Part shown: one piece after another, positions 1-5,773 of the stretch
Numbering within the stretch: position 1 is the first letter of the stretch
Layout of the letters: each line of letters begins with the position of its first letter
Assembly: GCA_021817685.1 (NCBI GenBank)
Contig: JAKAGD010000035.1
Coordinates: forward strand, 1-7,340
DNA: 7,340 bases
Source of the DNA: a bacterium
GTDB taxonomy: Bacteria; Patescibacteriota; Minisyncoccia; Phycocordibacterales; Phycocordibacteraceae
Reading direction: 5' to 3'
Program-made: the position numbers and the translations under genes
The notes under the pieces: generated by a model
What the model was told of the DNA's origin: nothing
Database searches by the model: none
What the model saw: only the letters and a program-made list of their open reading frames with translations

Positions 1-435
1 CTCGTAGACATCAGTATTAAGCCGTCCGAGCTCGTCGCCTTCCCCGAGAAGATCCACGCGCGCCCGTATCCGGGCCTCAACATCGATAACCTCCCCTTCT
101 TTGCCGTCATCAGCACGCAGGCGAAAGGCACGACGCTCATCCACGACTGGGTGTACGAGAAGCGCGCTATTTACTACACCGAACTTGACCGCCTCGGCGC
201 CCGCACGACGCTCCACGATCCGCACCGCATTTCCATAGAGGGCCCCACGCGGCTCAAAGCCGCGGAAGTCATCTGCCCGCCTGCGCTCCGTCCCGCGACC
301 ATCATCCTCGTCGCGATGCTCGGCGCCAAGGGCCGCTCCCTCCTCCGCAACGTGTACAGCATCAATCGCGGTTATGAGGACATCGTGCACCGCCTCCAGC
401 ACCTGGGCGCATCCATTGAAGCGCATACCGGCTAG
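1..435 (+). CDS. murA: UDP-N-acetylglucosamine 1-carboxyvinyltransferase, C-terminal part (partial)
   Basis: This is the last 144 codons of MurA; the start lies before the window and the reading frame is open from base 1 to the TAG at 433-435. MurA is the cytoplasmic enzyme that transfers enolpyruvate from PEP to UDP-GlcNAc, the first committed step of peptidoglycan synthesis. What is seen: YPGLNID matches the family segment carrying the general-base aspartate (usually PTD), followed by VYEKR, ELDRLGA, a PALRPAT segment matching the family's DLRAxA arginine motif, and INRGYED..LQHLGASIEA, the typical C-terminal end with its conserved arginine. The PTDxQ motif reads NIDNL, so proline, threonine and glutamine are replaced while the aspartate is kept. 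No fosfomycin-site cysteine can be judged because that part is missing. The next gene begins 3 nt after the stop, so the two are probably co-transcribed. MurA is preferred over the paralogue AroA because of the INRGYE ending. Confidence 0.9.
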   Translation, partial: LVDISIKPSELVAFPEKIHARPYPGLNIDNLPFFAVISTQAKGTTLIHDWVYEKRAIYYTELDRLGARTTLHDPHRISIEGPTRLKAAEVICPPALRPATIILVAMLGAKGRSLLRNVYSINRGYEDIVHRLQHLGASIEAHTG

Positions 436-438
436 GCT

Positions 439-723
439 ATGAAATCGATCGGCGAGATGCTCCCCGAATTCGAGAAGAAAGCGGCGGCGGCGCCGAAGGG
501 ACGGAAACGCCAGACCGAACGCGGCGAGCTGATGCGGTTCTTCCTGCGCCACCTCAATCATTCGCGCGCGCACGACGGCCTCGCCCCCATGACCATGGCG
601 CACCTCGGCACCGTGCTGGAGAAAATACCGACGCAAGACCTGTATTACTTAAAAAGCGTTTGCAGCCAGGCGAAAAATTTCGGGAAAAAATTCTGGTGGG
701 AACTGGATCCGGCAAAACACTAG
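439..723 (+). CDS. small hypothetical protein, probable co-operon partner of murA
   Basis: A 94-residue soluble, basic protein that I cannot assign to a named family. It has an alanine/lysine-rich, probably disordered N-terminal third (EKKAAAAPKGRKRQTE), a central helical stretch around residues 29-47 (LMRFFLRHLNHSRAHDG), and an aromatic, basic C-terminus (FGKKFWWELDPAKH). There is no signal peptide or membrane segment. The ATG is 3 nt after the murA stop and no Shine-Dalgarno sequence precedes it, so translation probably depends on coupling to murA. Coding status rests on its position, its length and the lack of a better frame; the ordered tail suggests a real protein rather than chance. A role in DNA or RNA binding could be guessed from the charge, but nothing in the sequence demonstrates it. 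Confidence 0.65.
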   Translation: MKSIGEMLPEFEKKAAAAPKGRKRQTERGELMRFFLRHLNHSRAHDGLAPMTMAHLGTVLEKIPTQDLYYLKSVCSQAKNFGKKFWWELDPAKH

Positions 724-737
724 AGGAGATAGCGTGC

Positions 738-881
738 GCACGCGAACAGAGCAAATTCAGACCCGCTCCTCGCGCTCAACCGTTTTTGCATCGCGCTTCG
801 CGCGGCGTTCGCCAATGCCAAAACGGTCGGTGCTGGCCGCTTGGCCTGGTCTTATTGTCTGAATTTGCTCTGCTCACGTGC
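738..881. repeat. large inverted repeat with nested hairpins between hypothetical gene and def
   Basis: Two 25-nt arms, 738-762 and 857-881, are reverse complements at 23 of 25 positions, including 16 consecutive bases (CAGAGCAAATTCAGAC in the left arm). Inside lies a second pair, 779-791 with 815-827, matching at 12 of 13, and at the apex a 5-bp CGCGC/GCGCG stem (792-804). Transcribed, the 144 nt would fold into one long interrupted hairpin. The right arm is followed by TTTT (882-885), so it may act as an oversized terminator for the murA unit; it could equally be a decayed small mobile palindrome. No flanking target duplication was seen. Confidence 0.7.
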
Positions 882-883
882 TT

Positions 884-912
884 TTGCCGGTTCTGTCGCA
901 TCGGGGTATACT
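884..912 (+). promoter_or_regulatory. promoter of def, predicted leaderless
   Basis: A -10 box TATACT at 907-912 is preceded, with a 17-nt spacer, by a -35-like TTGCCG at 884-889. The expected transcription start, about 7 nt after the -10, falls at 918-920, and the def ATG is at 920. There is no room for a Shine-Dalgarno site, so a leaderless mRNA is predicted. Confidence 0.6.
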
Positions 913-919
913 AGGCAAC

Positions 920-1456
920 ATGAAAGAAATCGTGCAAGACGGGGCGCTCGTGTTGCGGGAGACGGCCGAACCGGTGCCGGAGGAGCTGTTCGGCACCGCG
1001 GAGCTCGCCCAAATAATCGCCGACATGACCGAGGCGCTGGACTACGAGCTTGAGGGCGTGGCGCTTGCCGCGCCGCAAATAGGCGTCCCGTACCGCATCT
1101 TCATCGTGCGCAAAGACCGCACGCTCCCCCCGCCGAACGTGGTCGAGGGCGCGCCCGTGCCGCCTCCGCCGCCCGCCGATGTGGAGATATATATCAACCC
1201 GGAAATAGTGAAGACCTCTCGCAAGCGCGCCAGAATGGACGAGGGATGCCTCTCTGTCCGCGGCATCTACGGCACGACCAAGCGACACGAGCGCGCCACA
1301 GTGCGTGCGCAACGGATGGACGGTACACGCTTTGAGAAGAGCGGCGGCGGCATCATGGCGCAGATATTTGAGCACGAGATAGACCACTTAAACGGCATAC
1401 TCTTCATCGATCACGCCGAACACCTCATTCACATCCAGCATGCAACGACCGGCTAA
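920..1456 (+). CDS. def: peptide deformylase
   Basis: A 178-residue cytoplasmic metalloenzyme that removes the formyl group from the N-terminal methionine of new proteins. All three family motifs are intact: GVALAAPQ (residues 46-53), EGCLS (108-112) with the metal-binding cysteine, and HEIDH (152-156) with two metal-binding histidines and the catalytic glutamate. The ATG at 920 is chosen over an upstream in-frame GTG at 878 because the -10 box TATACT ends only 7 nt before it and because the family begins with a short strand such as KEIVQDG. An unusual proline-rich insert (LPPPNVVEGAPVPPPPP, residues 69-85) separates motifs 1 and 2. The gene overlaps fmt by 17 nt, so formylation and deformylation enzymes are coupled. 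Confidence 0.95.
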   Translation: MKEIVQDGALVLRETAEPVPEELFGTAELAQIIADMTEALDYELEGVALAAPQIGVPYRIFIVRKDRTLPPPNVVEGAPVPPPPPADVEIYINPEIVKTSRKRARMDEGCLSVRGIYGTTKRHERATVRAQRMDGTRFEKSGGGIMAQIFEHEIDHLNGILFIDHAEHLIHIQHATTG

Positions 1457-2276
1457 ATTCATATATTTCGGCACGCCGCGGGTCGCGAGCGATACGCTCG
1501 AGCTTCTCATCGAACGCGGGTTCGTGCCGGAAGTCGTCGTGACCTCTCCGGACGCGCCGCGCGGACGCGGCCTCGTGCTTACCCCGTCGCCGGTGAAAGC
1601 GCTCGCCGAAGCGCGACGCATTCCCGTCCTTACTCCGGAAAAACTCGATACGCAAACCGTCCTTGCCCTGCAAGCACACGAATGCGATTATGCCGTCGTC
1701 GTCGCGTACGGCAAGATATTCCCCGAAGCGCTCATCAGTGCATTCCCGAAAGGAGTCTTGAACGTGCACTATTCGCTTTTGCCGAAGTACCGCGGCGCGA
1801 CGCCGCTTGAAGCGGCGCTCCTTGCCGGCGACGGCGTGACCGGCGTGACCGTCCAGAAGATGGTGAAGGAGCTCGACGCGGGCGACATCATTGCGCAGGC
1901 GGCGACGCCCATCGCGCCGGATGAAACCGCGCGCGAGCTGCGCCCGCGCCTCATTGAGCTCGGTGCAACGCTTCTTGCCGACACGCTCCCCGCTTATCTT
2001 TCCGGCGACATCGTGCCGAAAGCGCAGGACGCCTCGCGTGCTTCGCACACGCGCAAATTCACGAAAGAGGACGGGCTCCTCGCGCTCGACGCGCCCGCCG
2101 AGGTGAACTGGAACAAATACCGCGCCTATGCTGACTCGATCGGCACCTATTTCTTTGAGAACGGAAAACGCATCAAAATAACGGCAGCGTCCCTCCAGAA
2201 CGGGAAATTCACCATCGAGCGCGTCATTCCGGAGGGTAAGCGCGAGATGGCGTACGCCGATCTCGACCGGAATTAA
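1440..2276 (+). CDS. fmt: methionyl-tRNA formyltransferase
   Basis: A 278-residue cytoplasmic enzyme that formylates Met-tRNA(fMet) from 10-formyltetrahydrofolate. The N-terminal transferase domain is clear: IYFGTPRVASDTL near the start, VVVAYGKIFP (residues 87-95), then NVHYSLLPKYRGA (108-120), which carries the catalytic asparagine N108 and histidine H110, and KELDAGDI (143-150) with the catalytic aspartate D146. The C-terminal tRNA-binding domain is present but short; it ends with PEGKREMAYADL, a version also found in archaeal-type and reduced enzymes, against about 315 residues in E. coli. The ATG lies inside the end of def, so the two are translated from one message. The stop codon overlaps the stop of the convergent raiA gene. 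Confidence 0.93.
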   Translation: MQRPAKFIYFGTPRVASDTLELLIERGFVPEVVVTSPDAPRGRGLVLTPSPVKALAEARRIPVLTPEKLDTQTVLALQAHECDYAVVVAYGKIFPEALISAFPKGVLNVHYSLLPKYRGATPLEAALLAGDGVTGVTVQKMVKELDAGDIIAQAATPIAPDETARELRPRLIELGATLLADTLPAYLSGDIVPKAQDASRASHTRKFTKEDGLLALDAPAEVNWNKYRAYADSIGTYFFENGKRIKITAASLQNGKFTIERVIPEGKREMAYADLDRN

Positions 2277-2632
2277 CCGAAGCGAAGCATCCGCTTGATA
2301 GCGGAATGGCCGCGCTTCCAGAGCTTATGCGCGCGCCCGCGGGAACGCCGTATCTCCGCCTCAAGCTCGCTGCGGACTTTGTCCGCCGCGCTCTCCGGGT
2401 TGGGCTTCACCGCTTCGGCGTGGAAGACTTTCCCCTCCACGGCAAGCCGGGCGACAAGGCGGAACGGCTCCGATGAGCGTCCCTGCGGCGGCGCTTCTTC
2501 CACCTCTATTTCAAGCAGTGCGGTATCGCCTTTCTCTCCGAGAAGGCGGAGCGGCGCCGCAAGTTTCTCCTCTATCAATGCTTCCGTCTCCGGTCTCAGT
2601 TGGTATTTCGTCGCTTTGATAGTGATATTCAT
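2273..2632 (-). CDS. raiA: ribosome hibernation / ribosome-associated inhibitor protein (RaiA/HPF family)
   Basis: A 119-residue protein with the RaiA/HPF (sigma-54 modulation protein) fold. Proteins of this family bind the decoding centre of the 30S subunit and silence ribosomes in stationary phase or stress. The family pattern is visible: MNITIKATKYQLRPETEALIEEKL at the start, a run of alternating strands ending in FHAEAVKPNPESAADKV (residues 70-86), and a helix followed by a strongly basic tail (RRSRGRAHKLWKRGHSAIKR). It has the short form only, without the C-terminal dimerisation domain of long HPF. It follows the DUF167 gene after 33 nt on the same strand with no Shine-Dalgarno site and no clear promoter, so it is probably the last gene of that operon. 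Its TAA and that of fmt share the palindrome TTAA, with no terminator between the genes. Confidence 0.88.
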   Translation of the reverse strand: MNITIKATKYQLRPETEALIEEKLAAPLRLLGEKGDTALLEIEVEEAPPQGRSSEPFRLVARLAVEGKVFHAEAVKPNPESAADKVRSELEAEIRRSRGRAHKLWKRGHSAIKRMLRFG

Positions 2633-2665
2633 GGGGTAAAAAATCAGCGGTTAAACAATGCTCGC

Positions 2666-2887
2666 TCAATTGCCAGTGACACTTACCATTTTAGCCCGAG
2701 AACGGTGTCCTGTCAGGATGCGCACCGAGCCCGCCGGCACCCCTTCCCGCAAAGCGACAAGCTCGCGCACGCGGTCGTTCGCGCGGTTCCCGGATGCGGG
2801 TTCCCGCACTGAGATAAGAAGCGTCTCGCCTTTCTCCTCCACTTTCTCGCGCTTCGCGTCCGGCGTAACAAAGATTTTTATGAACAT
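2666..2887 (-). CDS. DUF167 / YggU family protein
   Basis: A 73-residue protein of the DUF167 (YggU) family, whose biochemical role is not established. The family pattern is complete: IKIFVTPDAKREKVEEKGE at the N-terminus, VREPASGNRANDRVRELVA (residues 27-45, the usual APPxxGKAN motif region) and VRILTGHRSRAKMVSV at the C-terminus with the conserved GHxSRxK. Its ATG follows the glutaredoxin stop directly (TAAATG, zero spacing), so translation is coupled to that gene. No separate promoter or Shine-Dalgarno site is visible. Confidence 0.9.
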   Translation of the reverse strand: MFIKIFVTPDAKREKVEEKGETLLISVREPASGNRANDRVRELVALREGVPAGSVRILTGHRSRAKMVSVTGN

Positions 2888-3127
2888 TTATTGTTTTGGG
2901 TATGTGTTGCGCAGGTACGCGTCGATGTCGGCCGATTCGTACATCTCAATTCCCTTTTCGCTGTCCACCAGGTACGGCACCTGGCGCTTCCCGCCGCGCG
3001 CAATGAGTTCCGCCGCAACTGCATCATCCGCAATATTCTTCTCTTCAAACGAAATGCCGAGCTCTTCACCCGTGTCCAGCACTTTATGACAGAACGGGCA
3101 TCCGGTTTTTACATATAAGGTAAGCAT
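2888..3127 (-). CDS. glutaredoxin-like / GST N-terminal domain protein
   Basis: A 79-residue thioredoxin-fold protein. The redox motif CPFC is at residues 10-13 after a typical first strand (MLTLYVKTG), the cis-proline loop is QVPYLVD with P51, and the end (EMYESADIDAYLRNTY) matches the glutathione-binding SDxIxxYL region of glutaredoxins and GST N-terminal domains. It probably reduces protein disulfides or glutathione mixed disulfides, though no glutathione synthesis gene is visible here and another thiol could serve. An in-frame upstream start at 3244 would run through a terminator and the preceding gene, so the ATG at 3127 is chosen; the -10 box TATGCT ends 6 nt before it. First gene of a probable operon with DUF167 and raiA. 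Confidence 0.88.
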   Translation of the reverse strand: MLTLYVKTGCPFCHKVLDTGEELGISFEEKNIADDAVAAELIARGGKRQVPYLVDSEKGIEMYESADIDAYLRNTYPKQ

Positions 3128-3133
3128 GAGCAC

Positions 3134-3142
3134 AGCATACCA
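3134..3142 (-). promoter_or_regulatory. extended -10 promoter of the glutaredoxin gene, predicted leaderless
   Basis: On the minus strand the sequence reads TGGTATGCT, an extended -10 (TGn plus TATGCT at 3139-3134). Six bases separate it from the ATG at 3127, so the predicted start of transcription is the A of the start codon. No convincing -35 is present, which fits an extended -10 promoter. Confidence 0.55.
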
Positions 3143-3164
3143 CCGCGGGCGCGGGCGCTCGTAT

Positions 3165-3192
3165 AAAAAAGACACCCCGCGCAAGCGCGGGG
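3165..3192 (-). terminator. Rho-independent terminator of the lipoprotein gene
   Basis: An 8-bp perfect GC stem, 3175-3182 with 3185-3192 (CCCCGCGC/GCGCGGGG), is followed on the minus strand by TGTC and then six T (3170-3165). It lies 34 nt after the lipoprotein stop and separates it from the glutaredoxin promoter. Confidence 0.85.
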
Positions 3193-3225
3193 CGTTTGAA
3201 GCCGAAGAAAGAGCCGGGGTCGAGT

Positions 3226-4158
3226 TCAGCATTTCAGTTTGCACACCAGCTCAATCTCGTTTTTCGCATTGACGGAGGCTTGGTAGCCTTTCCCGTCGGT
3301 GGTGACGAAGTATCCGCCGAGGACATTCCCCGTTACCGTGGCTATCGCGTTCGGCAGCGGCGAGGCGAGTTTCGCCACCACATTCGGCCGCGTGGTCGAC
3401 GGATCATTGGTGCCTAGCAGCACCGCGTCCTGGGCGGTAAATGCCCAGGTCACGAGCTCGCTGTTCACCACGATCTGCGTTTCCGCCAGGCGAATCGTTC
3501 CGTTCGACAGGTAATCCGCGCAGTTCTCGCTCAGCGGGTTGCCCAGGGCCAGCGTGCAGGTGTCGTCCTGCATCTTGTTGAGAGTCTGGTCCAATTTTAC
3601 CTGCACGCCGATGTAAGCGACGCAGGTGCCGAGCGTTTTCGAGAAGTAGCCCGGATTCGACCAGACGGCCGTGTCCGCGCAGTTCGCTTTCGACGTGCTG
3701 AGCGAGACGATAAACGACACCGGACGCCCAAGCGTGTCGAGCACATCCACGGTCACCGGATAGGTGCGCCCGAGCCCGAGACGGCGCGGCAGCGCAACTG
3801 TGATGGCCTTGCCGTCCGCCGAAAGAGACACGTTCCCGCCGAAGACGGTGCTCGTCTTCGGCGCGCCGCGCCAGACCACGATGCTGTCCGAATTGACGCT
3901 CGCCGGTTTGAGTGTGCCCGAGACAGACACCGTTACCGCGGTCATCGTTGGGTCGACCTGGACAGGATTCGACCCGACCATGGCCACTTGCTCACATTTG
4001 CTCGTGTCGCCCCCCGGTGCGGCACCGCCGACCGGGCAACCAAGCGCCGTCTGAGCCGTCGGTACGGTAGCGGGAGTTGCTGAACCGCCGCCTCCGCCGC
4101 CGCAACCTGCCAATAACACGACCATGCCGGCCGCTACCGCCATACGAACTGATTTCAT
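3226..4158 (-). CDS. cysteine-rich lipoprotein with bacterial Ig-like domain
   Basis: A 310-residue exported lipoprotein of unknown function. A basic start and hydrophobic core lead to the lipobox LLAGC with lipidated C19, followed by a glycine run (GCGGGGGGS) that would act as a flexible tether. Residues about 66-152 resemble an SbsA/Big_5-type Ig-like domain (VSVSGTLKPASVNSDSIVV ... SLSADGKAITVALP ... LGRTYPVTV). The mature part has eight further cysteines (41, 55, 160, 179, 201, 213, 306, 310), an even number that suggests disulfides outside the cytoplasm; the last residue is one of them. The ATG at 4158 is chosen over an in-frame ATG at 4188 because AAGGAGAG (4170-4163) lies before it at good spacing and the signal peptide starts there. 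The GC-glycine lipobox style recalls Burkholderiales lipoproteins, so gene transfer is possible. It has its own promoter and terminator. Surface binding or adhesion is inference only. Confidence 0.85.
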   Translation of the reverse strand: MKSVRMAVAAGMVVLLAGCGGGGGGSATPATVPTAQTALGCPVGGAAPGGDTSKCEQVAMVGSNPVQVDPTMTAVTVSVSGTLKPASVNSDSIVVWRGAPKTSTVFGGNVSLSADGKAITVALPRRLGLGRTYPVTVDVLDTLGRPVSFIVSLSTSKANCADTAVWSNPGYFSKTLGTCVAYIGVQVKLDQTLNKMQDDTCTLALGNPLSENCADYLSNGTIRLAETQIVVNSELVTWAFTAQDAVLLGTNDPSTTRPNVVAKLASPLPNAIATVTGNVLGGYFVTTDGKGYQASVNAKNEIELVCKLKC

Positions 4159-4189
4159 GAATCTCTCCTTCTGACAACGAACAATCAAA

Positions 4190-4212
4190 GGCGCCCCTTC
4201 ATGGGAGGCACC
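4190..4212 (-). promoter_or_regulatory. hairpin in the 5' leader of the lipoprotein mRNA
   Basis: In the minus-strand leader, GGTGCCTC pairs with GGGGCGCC to make an 8-bp stem (two G-U pairs) closing a 7-nt loop. It sits about 20 nt upstream of the Shine-Dalgarno sequence AAGGAGAG. It could stabilise the mRNA or modulate translation; no known riboswitch was recognised. Confidence 0.5.
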
Positions 4213-4240
4213 GCTTAGGTTTAGAAGCCGCCTAGTACTG

Positions 4241-4269
4241 CTTATACATTATATAAATATGCCTGTCAA
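4241..4269 (-). promoter_or_regulatory. strong sigma70-type promoter of the lipoprotein gene
   Basis: A perfect -35 TTGACA (4269-4264), a 17-nt AT-rich spacer and -10 TATAAG (4246-4241), all on the minus strand. Transcription should start near 4234 and give a leader of about 76 nt. The decamer GAAAATTGTC (4297-4288) lies exactly 18 nt upstream of the -35. Confidence 0.8.
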
Positions 4270-4287
4270 GTTTTTCTCAATCGGAAC

Positions 4288-4297
4288 GACAATTTTC
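4288..4297 (-). promoter_or_regulatory. shared upstream decamer (copy 1)
   Basis: GAAAATTGTC on the minus strand, 18 nt upstream of the lipoprotein -35. The same ten bases occur at 5290-5281, again 18 nt upstream of a -35. This could be an activator site or a UP-element-like sequence. Confidence 0.5.
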
Positions 4298-4310
4298 GAA
4301 CCTGTTTCGT

Positions 4311-4358
4311 AAAAAACGAAAAGGCCCACGATGTGGCGTGTGAGCCAGTTCGTGGGCC
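4311..4358 (-). terminator. Rho-independent terminator of the cold-shock/Nudix gene
   Basis: A 9-bp stem, 4323-4331 with 4350-4358 (GGCCCACGA/TCGTGGGCC on both readings), with an inner TGGC/GCCA stem at 4334-4347, is followed on the minus strand by TTTTCGTTTTTT (4322-4311). It lies 16 nt after the gene's stop codon. Confidence 0.9.
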
Positions 4359-4374
4359 AAATACTAAATTCCGA

Positions 4375-5175
4375 TCAGGAAGCCTGCGCAAGCTCGAACA
4401 GCTTGATGAGCTGCGTGCCCTTTGGCCCTCGCTGCGTCGAGTTGATCAAACTGCGGGCGGTTTGCAGATCGTAGAACTGAATGCCGCCCTCGAATTCGGG
4501 CGTCGGCAACGTCCAGAACTCGTCCTGGCGATGACCGTACATCCAGTCGAAGCAGTGGTCCGGCACGTCGACCTCGACGAGAAACACGTACAAGGATTTT
4601 CCCTTGTACACTTTGCCGTCTTTCTCGACGCGGAAAGTGGCGCGCTCCGAAAAGAGAAACTTCGGTTCGCCGACGATCTGTTCGGCCCACTCAGGCCCCA
4701 GTTCTTCGCCGATCTCGCGCCAAATTGCCTGCTGACAGGTCTCGCCCTCTTCGATGCCGCCCTGAGGTACACCCCAGGAGTACATCCAATTCTCGGCATC
4801 ATGGGGCTCGTCGTGCAGTACCGCGTGCACCCAGGTCCAAAAACCGCGCCGGCGACCAAGCATCACCTCGTGTGTTCCGCGGATGCGAAACGCGATCATC
4901 ACACCCGGACGGTATCCGTCACGACGATCTTGCTCGAGATTGGTATCCTGTTTCGCTGGCGGGACTGTAGTGGCGGGCTGCGAGAGCCGCCATGCTGCAG
5001 CCACCGGTCCTTTTTGGCCTTGTTTGCGTTCGAAATAGATCGTGGCGCCCTGCTGAGGGACACCCTCTTCACCGCGCGCGCGTTGGCCGATGTGACAAAA
5101 GACATCACCGTCGGCCGTGCTAACAAAGCCGAAGCCCTTGGCCTCGTTAAACCACTTCACGGTTCCGTGTTCCAT
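4375..5175 (-). CDS. cold-shock domain fused to an RppH-like Nudix hydrolase
   Basis: A 266-residue two-domain cytoplasmic protein. Residues 1-66 are a cold-shock (OB-fold) domain that binds single-stranded nucleic acid, with RNP1 KGFGFV (13-18) and an RNP2-like VFCHI (25-29). After a linker rich in Pro, Thr and Gln (67-86), residues 87-245 are a Nudix hydrolase. It begins DGYRPGVMI, the start typical of RppH, and has the complete Nudix box Gx5Ex7REIGEELG (139-160) inside VPQGGIEEGE, also RppH-like. RppH removes pyrophosphate from the 5' end of triphosphorylated RNA, or cuts dinucleoside polyphosphates. The fusion suggests an RNA-guided or chaperone-assisted decapping enzyme; that is inference. 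An insert (about residues 111-130) precedes the box. The ATG at 5175 is chosen over upstream in-frame starts because the cold-shock domain begins there and AGGGAG lies just before it. Own promoter and terminator. Confidence 0.9.
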   Translation of the reverse strand: MEHGTVKWFNEAKGFGFVSTADGDVFCHIGQRARGEEGVPQQGATIYFERKQGQKGPVAAAWRLSQPATTVPPAKQDTNLEQDRRDGYRPGVMIAFRIRGTHEVMLGRRRGFWTWVHAVLHDEPHDAENWMYSWGVPQGGIEEGETCQQAIWREIGEELGPEWAEQIVGEPKFLFSERATFRVEKDGKVYKGKSLYVFLVEVDVPDHCFDWMYGHRQDEFWTLPTPEFEGGIQFYDLQTARSLINSTQRGPKGTQLIKLFELAQAS

Positions 5176-5233
5176 GGCGTCTCCCTGATATGAAGTTGAA
5201 CAAATGAGCATGCGGACTGACTCCGTTATGTGT

Positions 5234-5262
5234 TGTATAGCACGATATGCTGTATATGTCAA
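5234..5262 (-). promoter_or_regulatory. strong sigma70-type promoter of the cold-shock/Nudix gene
   Basis: On the minus strand, -35 TTGACA (5262-5257), a 17-nt spacer and -10 TATACA (5239-5234). The expected start is near 5227, giving a leader of about 52 nt that ends in the Shine-Dalgarno AGGGAG. The spacer contains GCATATCGT at spacer positions 7-15, as does the promoter at 5801-5829. Confidence 0.8.
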
Positions 5263-5280
5263 TGCCCCAACTCGCTTGAG

Positions 5281-5290
5281 GACAATTTTC
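5281..5290 (-). promoter_or_regulatory. shared upstream decamer (copy 2)
   Basis: GAAAATTGTC on the minus strand, 18 nt upstream of the -35 of the cold-shock/Nudix promoter, matching the copy at 4297-4288 in sequence and spacing. Confidence 0.5.
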
Positions 5291-5357
5291 TTACAACCGG
5301 CCGCGCCGCGGAGCTCCCCTGCCCCGATAACCGCGAGACTGAAAGGATCGTTTATAT

Positions 5358-5397
5358 AAAAACAGAACCGCTCGTACAGACGCGGTCTGTCGAGCGG
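5358..5397 (-). terminator. Rho-independent terminator of the 110-residue gene
   Basis: A 7-bp stem CCGCTCG/CGAGCGG (5368-5374 with 5391-5397) continues, after one bulged base, into a 6-bp stem ACAGAC/GTCTGT (5376-5381 with 5385-5390). On the minus strand it is followed by TTCTGTTTTT (5367-5358). It starts 12 nt after the gene's stop. Confidence 0.85.
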
Positions 5398-5409
5398 CAA
5401 CATGAATCT

Positions 5410-5742
5410 CTAGATGTCGCGTTGGTGAACAGTGTACCCGACCTCCAAGAACTGCCGGCCCTTTATTTCGATTATTCTCGCCCCGGCTTTCGTGGCAGCG
5501 AGAACTTTCGTCTCCGGCGGATACTTGTTAACGGTCACAAGTCTGTTTACCAGACGGTGGAATCTGTCTTGGGTAGCCAATTCTTGAAGTGTGGAGGAAA
5601 AGAACTGGGCGAGATCGAGGACGATCCACACATCTTCTCCGGCCCCCCTCAGAGAAACGGTTCCCAGTTCGTCATGAAAGTAATCTTGTACAAGCGGGCG
5701 CAGCCCTCTTCCGTCCCGTACTCGTCTTGCGGTAATTTTCAT
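5410..5742 (-). CDS. hypothetical protein, 110 residues, independently transcribed
   Basis: I do not recognise this protein. It has 110 residues, is soluble and mildly basic, with no signal peptide, membrane segment or cysteine. The first part (MKITARRVRDGRGLRPLVQDYFHDEL) looks like a strand plus helix; the middle GEDVWIVLDLAQFF is a buried strand, followed by a helix (FHRLVNRLV) and alternating strands (TKVLAATKAGARIIEIKGRQFLEVGYTV). The ATG at 5742 is chosen over 5769 because a GGGGGAGAG Shine-Dalgarno sequence lies directly before it. Coding status is supported strongly by context: a consensus promoter, a leader hairpin, a Shine-Dalgarno site and a terminator 12 nt after the stop all fit this frame exactly. 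Its neighbour downstream is the cold-shock/Nudix gene, whose promoter spacer shares a 9-mer with that of this gene. Confidence 0.75.
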   Translation of the reverse strand: MKITARRVRDGRGLRPLVQDYFHDELGTVSLRGAGEDVWIVLDLAQFFSSTLQELATQDRFHRLVNRLVTVNKYPPETKVLAATKAGARIIEIKGRQFLEVGYTVHQRDI

Positions 5743-5773
5743 TCTTCTCTCCCCCAGTTGAAGATGCATTTGA

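Noticed and set aside
878..919. Earlier GTG start for def.
   Set aside because: It lies upstream of the def -10 box and would add residues not found in the family.
1425..2048. Open frame of 207 codons on the minus strand within fmt.
   Set aside because: Arginine-rich shadow of fmt, which has all catalytic motifs on the other strand.
4333..5193. Open frame of 286 codons on the plus strand opposite the cold-shock/Nudix gene.
   Set aside because: It runs antisense to a gene with two recognisable domains and overlaps that gene's terminator; no family resemblance, no Shine-Dalgarno site.
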